Notes under the pieces: model-generated | The model's input: the letters and a program-made list of their open reading frames with translations, nothing else | Told to the model about the DNA's origin: nothing | The model's database searches: none | Assembly (NCBI RefSeq): GCF_003219795.1 | Contig: NZ_QJVC01000001.1 | Span: 372,001 to 436,000 of the forward strand | Direction of reading: 5' to 3' | DNA from: Arthrobacter psychrolactophilus | GTDB taxonomy: Bacteria; Actinomycetota; Actinomycetes; Actinomycetales; Micrococcaceae | DNA length: 64,000 bases | In this document: positions 8,648 to 15,951 of the stretch, one piece after another | How positions within the stretch are numbered: position 1 is the first letter of the stretch | Layout: each line of letters starts with the position of its first letter | Position numbers and translations under genes: made by a program

Positions 8648-8827
8648 ATGCGTGACATGGTGGGGCTGAATATTTGCCCAACCGCTGTATCAACTCCCAA
8701 AGAGAGCCCATGGATCTTTCCTTGCACGCGTCAACTGGGAGCCTTCTATCTCAAGACGACGCCGGAAATTTGCTTCTCCACGGAGACTGAAGCCAAGAAT
8801 GCAGGCTACCGAAAGTCCAAGGTCTAG
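8648..8827 (+). CDS. Short protein (59 aa) with a FYLKTTPEICFSTE motif
   Basis: Small intact frame with balanced codon use. Its C-terminal half reads GAFYLKTTPEICFSTETEAK followed by NAGYRKSKV, resembling the short actinobacterial motif of the type Y-x-x-T-x-P-E-x-C-F-x-T-E-x-E-A-x-x-A-G-Y-R-x-S-K (often called the sunset domain). Three cysteines lie at about residues 10, 26 and 42. Starts at 8648 (59 aa) and 8657 (56 aa) are both possible; AGGA at 8645-8648 is eight bases before the second. It converges on the next gene with a ten-base gap. The domain match is from memory of the motif and needs a profile search. Confidence 0.5.
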   Translation: MRDMVGLNICPTAVSTPKESPWIFPCTRQLGAFYLKTTPEICFSTETEAKNAGYRKSKV

Positions 8828-8837
8828 GGTGCGGCAA

Positions 8838-9065
8838 TTACTTGTCGAGAATGAAACCATCCTGGTGGTGGATGAGCTGGCGGCCCATGCCGGAGCTGAG
8901 CTGAATCCACAGGCACGCACGATCGTGGGACTGTGTTTCCACACGGCCTTCTAAACGCCAGCCTCGTTCGTTGACCAGGGTCACGGGATCATTCTCGGCC
9001 ATGACGGGCCACACCTCGTTGATATCGGGGTTGATGAACGTGCGGTGGCGAATACGGCGGGTCAT
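8838..9065 (-). CDS. Small conserved-looking protein of unknown function (75 aa)
   Basis: A 75-residue soluble protein starting MTRRIRHRTFINPDINEVWP and ending in QLIHHQDGFILDK. No family is recognised with confidence. It has no signal peptide or membrane segment, is rich in Arg/His, and its middle (DPVTLVNERGWRLEGRV) looks like a small beta-rich fold. The ATG at 9065 is chosen because AGGAG lies seven bases upstream; the frame is open further to 9104 but without a better site. Its neighbours give no functional hint. Confidence 0.65.
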   Translation of the reverse strand: MTRRIRHRTFINPDINEVWPVMAENDPVTLVNERGWRLEGRVETQSHDRACLWIQLSSGMGRQLIHHQDGFILDK

Positions 9066-9265
9066 GGCTTCTCCTAGCGTGAGGGCTTCGCTGTTGTACT
9101 TCAATAACGACTCAACACCGCCATCATGCGTGGATCAGGTGAACTAGCTGTGAACTTGGTGTGTCCGGAGTTTCAAAGTTCGGTGAAACGCTCATGGTTC
9201 GTCGCGGGATGGACACAAAAAGTGAGTTCTCGGGGTCGACTAGGCCTGACTCTGCGTTGACCCGC

Positions 9266-9325
9266 GTTGACCCGTCAGGTAATGCCCATTAGAACGTTCA
9301 AAAGGGCATTACCTGACAGGTCAAC
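9266..9325. repeat. 22-bp inverted repeat, 16-base loop
   Basis: The arm at 9266-9287 pairs with 9304-9325 with a single mismatch; the inner 14 bp (9274-9287 with 9304-9317) are perfect. GTTGACCC is also duplicated directly at 9256-9263 and 9266-9273. There is no T-tract on either side. Confidence 0.8.
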
Positions 9326-9466
9326 ACAGGGGAGCGGAGGATGAGGGATGCGCCGTCGTCCTGTGGCGAGGAAACACGCCGGGGGTGCCCTCCGAACGAC
9401 GCCCTCCGCTCGTGGACTTGCTTTGGCGCTGGGCGAAATTGCTAGCCAGTCCTCAGGGCCGTCACG

Positions 9467-9478
9467 TACCGTAGAGGC
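9467..9478 (+). promoter_or_regulatory. -10 box of a leaderless thioredoxin transcript
   Basis: TACCGT at 9467-9472 ends exactly six bases before the ATG at 9479, which would place the transcription start at or beside the start codon. The same geometry recurs at many genes in this window. Confidence 0.5.
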
Positions 9479-9859
9479 ATGGCTACAGTAGAGATCACCA
9501 CCGAAAGTTTTGGCAGCACGATTGAGGACAACGACATTGTGATCGTTGATTTCTGGGCCTCCTGGTGCCAGCCGTGCGTGCGTTTTGCGCCCACGTATGA
9601 GGCTGCGTCGGAGAAGCATGGCGATGTTTTGTTCGGCAAGGTTGATACCGAAGCCCAGCAGCAGCTCGCAGCTGAAGCCAACATCACCTCGATCCCGACC
9701 CTCATGGCATTCCGCGAAAAGGTTCTGGTTTTCGCCCAGCCCGGTGCCCTGAACAGCACCCAGCTCGATTCGGTCATCGACGCCGTCAAGGCCCTGGACA
9801 TGAAGGAAGTCCACGCGGCCGTCGCCGCCAAGGAAGCCGAAAGCTCCGCAGCAGAATAA
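9479..9859 (+). CDS. Thioredoxin-like protein with WCQPC active site
   Basis: A 126-residue cytoplasmic thioredoxin-fold protein, presumably a thiol-disulfide reductant. The redox motif is WASWCQPC at about residues 27-34, where the usual intervening pair Gly-Pro is Gln-Pro; the cis-proline loop TSIPTLMAF is intact. Compared with a classical thioredoxin of about 108 residues it carries an Ala/Glu-rich C-terminal extension (HAAVAAKEAESSAAE). The start is supported by the -10-like box six bases upstream. It stands alone with a strong hairpin after it. It may be a specialised thioredoxin, since the residues between the cysteines tune redox potential; which reductase it uses cannot be told. Confidence 0.9.
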   Translation: MATVEITTESFGSTIEDNDIVIVDFWASWCQPCVRFAPTYEAASEKHGDVLFGKVDTEAQQQLAAEANITSIPTLMAFREKVLVFAQPGALNSTQLDSVIDAVKALDMKEVHAAVAAKEAESSAAE

Positions 9860-9865
9860 ACACTT

Positions 9866-9909
9866 AAACAGTTATGGCCCCCAACGCACATTGGGGGCCA
9901 TAACTGTTT
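9866..9909. terminator. Bidirectional terminator hairpin
   Basis: A perfect 19-bp stem (9866-9884 with 9891-9909) and 6-base loop between the convergent thioredoxin gene and the next minus-strand gene. T-rich ends on both strands suit a shared terminator. Confidence 0.8.
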
Positions 9910-9921
9910 CTAGGGCAAGGA

Positions 9922-10200
9922 CTAGGAGCGTTCCAGAATGACAGGCTCCGCCAGCAGGGCGCTCAAGGACTCGTTGAGATCCTGTACGGCGATGCCCTTG
10001 CTGTGCTTGTCTAGGTCTTCCTCGGAGGCCCACTGCTCGGTCAGGACGATCTTTTCTTCCGATTCCTCGGTGATTTCGTACTGAATGCAGCCGGTCTCTT
10101 CAACGACCTGCTCGATGGCAATATCGAGAGCGAGCTTCACGCGGAAGAATTCGCCCTCATTGGGGATGAATGTGGCTTGTAGGTTGATGATCTCGCTCAT
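9922..10200 (-). CDS. Antibiotic-biosynthesis-monooxygenase (ABM) fold protein
   Basis: A 92-residue dimeric alpha/beta-barrel type protein of the ABM superfamily (YgiN-like quinol monooxygenases and relatives). Recognisable features are the strand INLQATFIP, a helix ending in VEETGCIQYEI, and the EQWASEEDLDKHS segment that forms part of the cavity. Such proteins are small cofactor-free oxygenases or, in other branches, haem-degrading enzymes; the substrate is not predictable. The start at 10200 follows TAGGCT (complement of 10207-10212) by six bases, pointing to a leaderless message. Confidence 0.82.
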   Translation of the reverse strand: MSEIINLQATFIPNEGEFFRVKLALDIAIEQVVEETGCIQYEITEESEEKIVLTEQWASEEDLDKHSKGIAVQDLNESLSALLAEPVILERS

Positions 10201-10258
10201 GGCTCAAGCCTAGGGGATAGCGAGTCGTGGACGGGAAGCCGTTCCGCCCTGTGAACAG

Positions 10259-11212
10259 CTAGTGCCGGCGGTGGTCCGAAATGCTCATGCGTGGCCCAAA
10301 AGTGGGCTTCCGGAAGCCGCTGAGCTGCAGCATCCGGACCACCCGTTGCCGCTGGCCACGCCACGGCTCGAGCAGCTCCAACATCCCCGGATCGTCCACG
10401 GCCTTCCCCGCCAGCGCCCAGCCCACATAGGCCGCCAGATGAAAATCGCCCACGGCCACTTGATCCGGATCCCCGTGCGTGCGTTGGGTGACCTCCGCCG
10501 CGGTCCACACCCCAATGCCCGGGATGCTTTGGAGTTTCTTTCCGGCTTCCTCCGCTGGCAGTTGCGCCAGTCTCTCAAGGCCCGACGACGAACGCAGCAT
10601 CCGCATGATCGTCGCCGAGCGTTGTGGTCCAACGCCAGCCGCATGCCATTCCCATGACGGAATGGCCGTCCACTGCTGTGGCGTCGGGGCAAGCCTGAGC
10701 TCGGCGGGGATCTGCGCGTGAGTCCCCGCTCCCGGTGCTGGTGCGCCAAATTTTCGGAGCAGTCCCGCATAGCCTCGATGGGCCTCGAAGACGGTGACCT
10801 TTTGCTCCAAGATGGCCGGAATGAGGGAGTCAACCATCCGCCCCGTGGCGGGCAGACGCAGTGCCGGGTTCCGCCGTCGGGCATCTTTAATACGAGGGGG
10901 CAGGGAGTCTGCAAACGCGGGGGAGTCAAAGTCCGACCAGTCGTCGTGCGCGCCGAGCAAGGCCGGCGCTCCCGCGATGGCTCGCTCCGCGCCGGCACCC
11001 CACGCCTGTGCAGTCAGCTGGTGTCCCTGCTGAAGCAGTTGGAGGGTGGCCGGACCGTCGGGCGTATTGAAGGCGAGCCACGCGGCTCCCGGGGCGAGGC
11101 GGATCGTGTGATCGCCAGGGCCCCGGCCAAGAATGCCCAGCGTCTGGTGCAGCTGGTAGGGGGTGTTCGCCTCCCAGACCGTGAGGGGGCCGAGGGTTGG
11201 CGTGATGGTCAT
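10259..11212 (-). CDS. AlkA-type DNA-3-methyladenine glycosylase
   Basis: Base-excision repair enzyme of the HhH-GPD superfamily, 317 residues, expected to remove alkylated purines. The N-terminal 110 residues form the AlkA-like beta domain. The helix LIPAILEQKVTVFEAHRGY begins the catalytic part. The hairpin-helix-hairpin IPGIGVWTAAEVTQ precedes VAVGDFHLAAYVGWAL, whose Asp is the expected catalytic residue. No Ada-type methyltransferase or HTH part is fused to it. It is divergent from the sulfonate transporter operon, with the SAM riboswitch leader between them. Family assignment is strong; lesion specificity is not defined. Confidence 0.88.
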   Translation of the reverse strand: MTITPTLGPLTVWEANTPYQLHQTLGILGRGPGDHTIRLAPGAAWLAFNTPDGPATLQLLQQGHQLTAQAWGAGAERAIAGAPALLGAHDDWSDFDSPAFADSLPPRIKDARRRNPALRLPATGRMVDSLIPAILEQKVTVFEAHRGYAGLLRKFGAPAPGAGTHAQIPAELRLAPTPQQWTAIPSWEWHAAGVGPQRSATIMRMLRSSSGLERLAQLPAEEAGKKLQSIPGIGVWTAAEVTQRTHGDPDQVAVGDFHLAAYVGWALAGKAVDDPGMLELLEPWRGQRQRVVRMLQLSGFRKPTFGPRMSISDHRRH

Positions 11213-11317
11213 GGCTCAATAATTGCACGTGCCGCACCGTGGAATTGTTACGGCGCACTACCTGCCGGCCCATCATGATTTCCGGCCGCCCCGCGCGTCA
11301 ATCTAGGCTGAGACTGA

Positions 11318-11426
11318 CCATCCCGAGCGGCCGAGAGATCTGGCTCTATAACGCCGCAGCAACCCTGATTGACGCTTCACCACGGAGCGCTCGATGCCGG
11401 CAGGGTGCTACCGCCAGGACCGATGG
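11318..11426 (+). promoter_or_regulatory. S-box type SAM riboswitch in the sulfonate transporter leader
   Basis: The leader shows the conserved core of SAM riboswitches: CCGAGCGGCCGAGAGATCTG, GGCTC, then CGCCGCAGCAACC, and downstream GGTGCTACCGCC. P1 pairs CCATC (11318-11322) with GATGG (11422-11426). The last two P1 bases are the first two of GGAG (11425-11428), the Shine-Dalgarno of the ATP-binding gene, so ligand-stabilised P1 should block translation. No terminator hairpin is seen before the gene. The exact subclass (SAM-I or the related SAM-IV) should be settled with covariance models. Confidence 0.82.
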
Positions 11427-11435
11427 AGTGCCTGC

Positions 11436-12254
11436 ATGACTGATTTACTCACCACCCCGATTCCGCTCGCCGAACTGCAAGGTACGGCGGCCATGCCGGT
11501 CTCATTCCACAACCTGGGCCGCCGATTTGGTACCGGAGCGGGCGCGCACACCGTGCTCCGCGATGTCTCCTTCGAGGTCAAGGCCGGGGAAATCGTGGCC
11601 TTGTTGGGTCCCTCCGGCTGCGGAAAATCCACGCTCTTGCGGGCCGTTGCCGGACTTGATGCGCCCAGTTCCGGCGCCGTGAGTATCGACGGAACCGCCG
11701 TCTCGGGGATCGATCCGCGCTGTGCCGTGGCCTTCCAAGAACCTCGACTCCTGCCGTGGAAGTCTATCGCGGGCAACGTCACGATTGGCGTTCCCGCTGA
11801 ATCGGATGCGGCCCAGCGTCGCGCCGTGGTCGATAAATTGGTGGGCCTCGTGGGGCTCTCAAAGTTTGCGGAACACCGCCCGCGCGAGGTCTCTGGCGGC
11901 ATGGCCCAGCGGGCATCGCTGGCCCGAGCCTTGGCCCGCAACCCCGGGGTCTTGTTACTGGATGAGCCCTTCGGCGCCTTGGATGCACTGACCCGCATCA
12001 CGATGCAGGATCTGCTGCTGGATATCCACGCGGCCGAGCCCACCACGGTTTTGCTCGTCACCCACGATGTTGACGAGGCCCTGCAATTGGCCGATCACAT
12101 CATCTTGTTGGGCCCCGATGGTAGCGACAACCCCGGGGCGACGATCGTGCGCACCGTGGAAGTGCCCGGAGCCCGGCCCCGCGACCGGGCCTCAACAGCC
12201 TTGGCCGGGTTACGCAGTTCCCTGCTCGCCAGTCTTGGCGTTGCCGGCCACTAG
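11436..12254 (+). CDS. ssuB: Sulfonate-type ABC transporter ATP-binding protein
   Basis: Cytoplasmic ATPase of an SsuABC/TauABC-type importer, 272 residues. Walker A GPSGCGKST, the Q-loop in AFQEPRLLPW, signature VSGGMAQRASLARAL, Walker B LLLDEPFGALDALT and the switch histidine in LVTHDVDEAL are all present. The ATG at 11436 has GGAG seven bases upstream; an earlier in-frame ATG (11394) lies inside the SAM riboswitch and is rejected. The binding protein and permease genes follow directly, so this is the first gene of the operon and the one whose translation the riboswitch should control. Aliphatic sulfonates are the likely class of substrate; control by S-adenosylmethionine supports a sulfur source. 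A methionine-precursor role cannot be excluded. Confidence 0.9.
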   Translation: MTDLLTTPIPLAELQGTAAMPVSFHNLGRRFGTGAGAHTVLRDVSFEVKAGEIVALLGPSGCGKSTLLRAVAGLDAPSSGAVSIDGTAVSGIDPRCAVAFQEPRLLPWKSIAGNVTIGVPAESDAAQRRAVVDKLVGLVGLSKFAEHRPREVSGGMAQRASLARALARNPGVLLLDEPFGALDALTRITMQDLLLDIHAAEPTTVLLVTHDVDEALQLADHIILLGPDGSDNPGATIVRTVEVPGARPRDRASTALAGLRSSLLASLGVAGH

Positions 12255-12308
12255 GCCGCCTCACGTACTTTCATTTCTTGTCCCGCCACCACTTTTTTGA
12301 GGATCACC

Positions 12309-13346
12309 ATGTCTTTTTCTGCCACTTTTAGCCGCCGTTCCTTCTTTGGCGCGGCCGCAGCCGTCTCCGCCCTGGCCCTTGCCGGATGCGCCGGAGAGAA
12401 CGCCACGAGCAATGCGGCTGCCCCCGTCGGCGGCTCGGGCACCCTGAACATCGACTTTGCCACCTACAACCCCCTGAGCCTTGTCATCAAGGAAAAGGGC
12501 TGGCTCGAGGCAACCCTGGCCGACAAGGGCGTGAAGGTTAACTGGCTGCAATCGGCCGGATCCAACAAGGCTAACGAGGCCCTGCGCGCCGGTGCCATCG
12601 ACGTTGGTTCGACGGCGGGATCTGCGGCCTTGCTGGCCCGCTCCAATGGGACTCCCATCAAGACCATCTCCATTTACTCCCAGCCGGAGTGGGCGGCCTT
12701 GGTCGCGGCGAAGGGTTCGGCCGTCACCTCGGTGGCCCAGCTGAAGGGCAAATCTGTGGCCGCCACCAAGGGCACCGATCCTTACTTCTTCTTGATTCAG
12801 GCACTCGCCGAAGCCGGCCTGAGCTCGAAGGACGTCACGGTGCAGAACCTCCAGCATGCAGACGGCCGCGCCGCCCTCGAGAACGGCTCCGTTGATGCCT
12901 GGTCGGGTCTGGACCCGATCATGGCCGGTGCCGAACAAACGGGCGCCACGCTCTTCTACCGGAACCTGAACTTCAACACCTACGGTTTCCTCAACGCCAC
13001 CGAGTCCTTCCTGAAGGACAAGCCGGAACTGGCTCAGATCGTCGTGGACGCCTACGAAAAGGCTCGCATCTGGGCCGCCGCTAACCCGGAGGAAACTGCC
13101 CAGATCCTGGCCGACGTTGCGGGGCTGGACCTCGCCGTGGCTAACACCGTGATTCTAGAACGCAGCAACCTCGACGTCTCAGGCACCCCGGGCGAGAAGC
13201 AGCGGGCTGTTCTGGCCAAGATTGGCCCCACCTTTGTTGAGCTGGGCGATGTCACCGACCAGGCCAAGGTCGACGATGCTTTGGCCGCCCTGCTCAATGA
13301 CTCCTTCGCGCAGAAGGCCGATCCTGCCACCATCAAGGAAGCGTAA
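12309..13346 (+). CDS. ssuA: Sulfonate-type ABC transporter substrate-binding lipoprotein
   Basis: Extracytoplasmic binding protein of 345 residues, NMT1/SsuA-like. The N-terminus has a twin-arginine motif (SRRSFFGAAAA) followed by a lipobox LALAGC, so it is probably exported folded by Tat and lipid-anchored. The body fits the SsuA fold: GTLNIDFATYNPLSLVIKEK at the start of lobe 1, AGAIDVGSTAGSAAL, LKGKSVAATKGTDPYF and a C-terminal helical region. GAGG six bases before 12309 supports the start over 12297. It lies 54 bases after the ATPase gene and overlaps the permease start by one base (TAATG), indicating translational coupling. Confidence 0.9.
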   Translation: MSFSATFSRRSFFGAAAAVSALALAGCAGENATSNAAAPVGGSGTLNIDFATYNPLSLVIKEKGWLEATLADKGVKVNWLQSAGSNKANEALRAGAIDVGSTAGSAALLARSNGTPIKTISIYSQPEWAALVAAKGSAVTSVAQLKGKSVAATKGTDPYFFLIQALAEAGLSSKDVTVQNLQHADGRAALENGSVDAWSGLDPIMAGAEQTGATLFYRNLNFNTYGFLNATESFLKDKPELAQIVVDAYEKARIWAAANPEETAQILADVAGLDLAVANTVILERSNLDVSGTPGEKQRAVLAKIGPTFVELGDVTDQAKVDDALAALLNDSFAQKADPATIKEA

Positions 13347-14155
13347 TGAGTGCGGCAACTGGAACAAAGACAACGACCAAGACGGTGACAAGCTCGCTTC
13401 TGAGCAATGGCTGGGCACGCTGGAGCCTGGGCCTGCTCTTGCCCGTTGTGATCTTGTTGGCCTGGCAGCTGAGTACCGCGGCCGGGGTCTTTTCTGCGGT
13501 GCAGTTGCCAGCGCCTCGGGCGGTTTTGGCGGCGGGCAGCGAACTCATCGCCCGCAATGAACTGTTCAACCACATCGCCATCTCCACGCAACGGGTGTTG
13601 CTTGGCTTCGCCGTCGGTGCCGCCCTGGGTGTGTCCCTGGGCGCGCTCGTGGGCTTGTCTAAAATCGCCGAGGTGATGCTCGGGCCGACCATTGGCGCAC
13701 TGCGTGCCGTGCCCTCGCTGGCCTGGGTTCCCTTGCTGATCCTGTGGATGAAGATCGGTGAGGATTCCAAGGTCACCTTGATCCTGATTGGGGCGTTCTT
13801 CCCGGTCTTTACAACGGTTTCCCTGGCGCTGCGCCATGTCGATAAGAACCTTGTTGAGGCGGCCCGGGCGTTTGGGCTGAAGGGTGTGAAGCTCTTGACC
13901 ACGGTGCAGTTGCCAGCAGTGGTTCCGGCGATCTTCTCCGGGCTGCGGCTCGCGCTGGCTCAGGCCTGGCTGTTTCTGGTGGCCGCGGAGCTCATCGCCG
14001 CATCCATGGGGCTAGGGTTCTTGCTCACGGATTCGCAATACAACGGCCGGACGGACAGGTTGCTGCTGGCCATCATCTTGCTGGCCGTTCTGGGTAAGAT
14101 CACCGACGCCTTGCTGGGGCTGGCCGAGAAGTGGGCCGTCCGCCGTTGGTCCTGA
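13346..14155 (+). CDS. ssuC: Sulfonate-type ABC transporter permease
   Basis: Integral membrane subunit of 269 residues with about six membrane helices. The cytoplasmic EAA loop that docks the ATPase reads EAARAFGLKGVKLLTTVQLP. The N-terminus (TGTKTTTKTV) is short and cytoplasmic. Its ATG overlaps the stop of the binding-protein gene. With the two preceding genes it forms a complete importer, but no desulfonating monooxygenase is encoded in this operon; the only candidate oxygenases lie 22 kb away in the minus-strand organosulfur operon. Sulfonate specificity is inferred from family and riboswitch context. Confidence 0.88.
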   Translation: MSAATGTKTTTKTVTSSLLSNGWARWSLGLLLPVVILLAWQLSTAAGVFSAVQLPAPRAVLAAGSELIARNELFNHIAISTQRVLLGFAVGAALGVSLGALVGLSKIAEVMLGPTIGALRAVPSLAWVPLLILWMKIGEDSKVTLILIGAFFPVFTTVSLALRHVDKNLVEAARAFGLKGVKLLTTVQLPAVVPAIFSGLRLALAQAWLFLVAAELIAASMGLGFLLTDSQYNGRTDRLLLAIILLAVLGKITDALLGLAEKWAVRRWS

Positions 14156-14197
14156 GGTAGCACTGTCTGAAGTAGCACTCTCCGGAGTAGTCAAGCG
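14153..14197 (+). repeat. Three imperfect 15-base tandem repeats
   Basis: TGAGGTAGCACTGTC (14153-14167), TGAAGTAGCACTCTC (14168-14182) and a decayed third unit (14183-14197) start at the ssuC stop codon. Function unknown; possibly a small local duplication. Confidence 0.5.
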
Positions 14198-14251
14198 ACG
14201 CCCAGCCCAGTAGGGTGGCAGCAACACATCGGTAGGTGAATTGGGGGCAGG

Positions 14252-14845
14252 ATGAGGTTTGCTCAGGGATCCGGCTGGCGGATGTCGCTCGACGCTTCAT
14301 GGCCGCTTTCGGTGGCGCTCTACATCAGGGACGCGCTGGCTCTTCCGGCGACACAGCCCTTCTTTGTGCCGCCCGTCGAGCCGGAGCTGCCCGAGCGCAT
14401 TCCGGTGCAGGGGCCGCTGGAAATCAGGCTGCTGGCGGACGAATGGGAGCTCTGGTTTACCGCCTTGATCAATAATCGTTCCGGGAGTCGATCCCTCGAC
14501 GAGCTCTTATTGGAGGACCGCCACCTGGACCTGCAAAGCGCCGTGGAGCGGTGCTTCATCGCAGCGCAAAGTGCCGCGGAACTGTTCAAGCTCTCCTTCC
14601 ACGACGAGCTCATGCGTTCGGGCAAGAATCACGCCGCCATCCCCTCCCGCTTGGTGCACACGATTGAAAAGGAACTCGGCCACAGTGCGGCACCGTTCGA
14701 GCTGGCCGTCCGGGTGCTCCCCGTCCAAGGCCAATGGCTACACCGGCCCAGCCCCAGGCTGGTCTTGATGAGCAGCGCCGTGGCCTTTGATCCCGAGGCG
14801 CAGCTGCGCCTACTGGGCCCCGTGCTGAGGGAACTGGCCCGCTAA
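14252..14845 (+). CDS. Conserved-type protein of unknown function (197 aa)
   Basis: Soluble protein of 197 residues with no signal peptide, membrane helix or motif that I recognise. It is acidic and Leu-rich in the first half (PLEIRLLADEWELWFTALIN, then LDELLLEDRHLDLQSAVERC). The second half contains PSRLVHTIEKELGHS and ends LLGPVLRELAR. A purine-rich GGGGGCAGG stretch just before the ATG may act as ribosome binding site. It lies 96 bases after ssuC and could be read from the same transcript. Its stop overlaps the stop of the convergent LysR gene by three bases. Composition matches its neighbours, so it is likely genuine. Confidence 0.7.
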   Translation: MRFAQGSGWRMSLDASWPLSVALYIRDALALPATQPFFVPPVEPELPERIPVQGPLEIRLLADEWELWFTALINNRSGSRSLDELLLEDRHLDLQSAVERCFIAAQSAAELFKLSFHDELMRSGKNHAAIPSRLVHTIEKELGHSAAPFELAVRVLPVQGQWLHRPSPRLVLMSSAVAFDPEAQLRLLGPVLRELAR

Positions 14846-15792
14846 AGGCTCGCGTCCGCCGTCGAACTTCCACTCGAGAGCCCCGCGGCCGTCTGCTGGA
14901 GAATCTCCCGGCAGGCCAAGATGGCCGGACGACGGCGGCTCGCGCGTCGGGCAGCCGTGAACACCGTCCGCCGTGGCCGGCCGGGCAAATCGAGCAGGGT
15001 CAGGGCTGGTTCCCGCCCCGTCCACATCAAATCCGGCATGAGGGCTACGGCGTGACCGGATTCGATGAGGCGCACCTGGGCCTGGAGATCGGCCGTCTCA
15101 AAGCGCACATCCGGCTCGAATCCGGCCTGACGGCACGCCTGCTCGGCCCAATGCCGGGACGCGGCGCCCCGCGGTTCCATGACCCAGGGCAGGGCGGCCG
15201 TGTCCTCGAGGCGTGTGATGGGCTCCGGACGCAGCCGCGCCACGGTCCCCTTGAGATCAGTGGGCGGGACGGCGAGGCGAATGGCGTCGCTCGTCAACAC
15301 GACGCGGTCCAGCTCGGGATGGTGGGGAGCGGCATGCCCCGGATACTGCTCGGCGACAACCATGTCGAAATCGCGGGCCCACGTCTCATAGAGCGCCGTT
15401 TCGGGCTCGCGCTGGGTCATCTCAACGCGGACCTGCGGGTACTGCTCCGACAAAGACGTCAACAATTCCGGCAGGAGGGCTAGGGCTGCGGACTGGAACA
15501 CGGCGAGCTTGACCGTGCCCGCGACCGTGGTGAGGGAAGCGGCCATATCTGCCTCGGCCCGTTCCAGCGACTCCACAATGTCTGCCGTATGCGCTACGAG
15601 AATCTCGGCCTGGGCCGTGAGTTGCACGCGCCGCCCCACCTTGCGCAGCAGTTTCACCCCGGCCTCCTTCTCCAAAAGAGCCAGCTGCTGGGACACAGCC
15701 GAGGGGCTGTATTGGAGCGCCAACGCCACATCGGCCAGCGTGCCGCGGATGTGCAATTCACGCAGCAATTTTAGGCGTCTGACGTCCAACAT
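14842..15792 (-). CDS. LysR-family transcriptional regulator, probable regulator of putA
   Basis: A 316-residue LysR-type regulator. The N-terminal winged helix reads MLDVRRLKLLRELHIRGTLA and YSPSAVSQQLALLEKEAG; residues about 90-300 form the periplasmic-binding-protein-like effector domain. The ATG at 15792 is preferred over a TTG four codons upstream because GGAGAG precedes it at a suitable distance. It is transcribed divergently from the proline catabolism gene, the usual LysR arrangement, so control of putA with proline or a downstream intermediate as effector is a reasonable inference. A T-N11-A dyad lies between the two genes. Confidence 0.88.
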   Translation of the reverse strand: MLDVRRLKLLRELHIRGTLADVALALQYSPSAVSQQLALLEKEAGVKLLRKVGRRVQLTAQAEILVAHTADIVESLERAEADMAASLTTVAGTVKLAVFQSAALALLPELLTSLSEQYPQVRVEMTQREPETALYETWARDFDMVVAEQYPGHAAPHHPELDRVVLTSDAIRLAVPPTDLKGTVARLRPEPITRLEDTAALPWVMEPRGAASRHWAEQACRQAGFEPDVRFETADLQAQVRLIESGHAVALMPDLMWTGREPALTLLDLPGRPRRTVFTAARRASRRRPAILACREILQQTAAGLSSGSSTADASL

Positions 15793-15818
15793 AAGGCTCT
15801 CCAAATAGGTAAGTAGAT

Positions 15819-15833
15819 ATGACTAATAATCAT
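15819..15833. promoter_or_regulatory. LysR-type dyad (T-N11-A)
   Basis: ATGACTAATAATCAT is a near-palindrome containing the T-N11-A core TGACTAATAATCA, 27 bases upstream of the LysR start and 119 upstream of putA, in an AT-rich spacer. The position fits a shared regulatory site. Confidence 0.45.
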
Positions 15834-15951
15834 CAAAAAACACCACTTTTACTTATTGAATATTAGCCCCATACTGGAGGCAAAGAGAAGCGGCACGGCG
15901 TCGGGGGAACGCCGGGGCAACTCTCACGCATACCCCTGAACTCCAGTAGAA

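Larger units (their letters stand above)
9066..9478. other. 413-base intergenic region with two hairpins
   Basis: No convincing gene. It holds a 22-bp inverted repeat (9266-9287 with 9304-9325), a second inverted repeat GAGCGGAGG/CCTCCGCTC (9332-9340 with 9403-9411) and, at the right end, the thioredoxin -10 box. No T-tract follows either stem. A structured non-coding RNA is possible but unproven. Confidence 0.5.

Noticed and set aside
9275-9814. 179-codon minus-strand frame over the thioredoxin gene and its upstream gap
   Set aside because: Antisense to a secure thioredoxin gene; the part in the gap shows no family resemblance.
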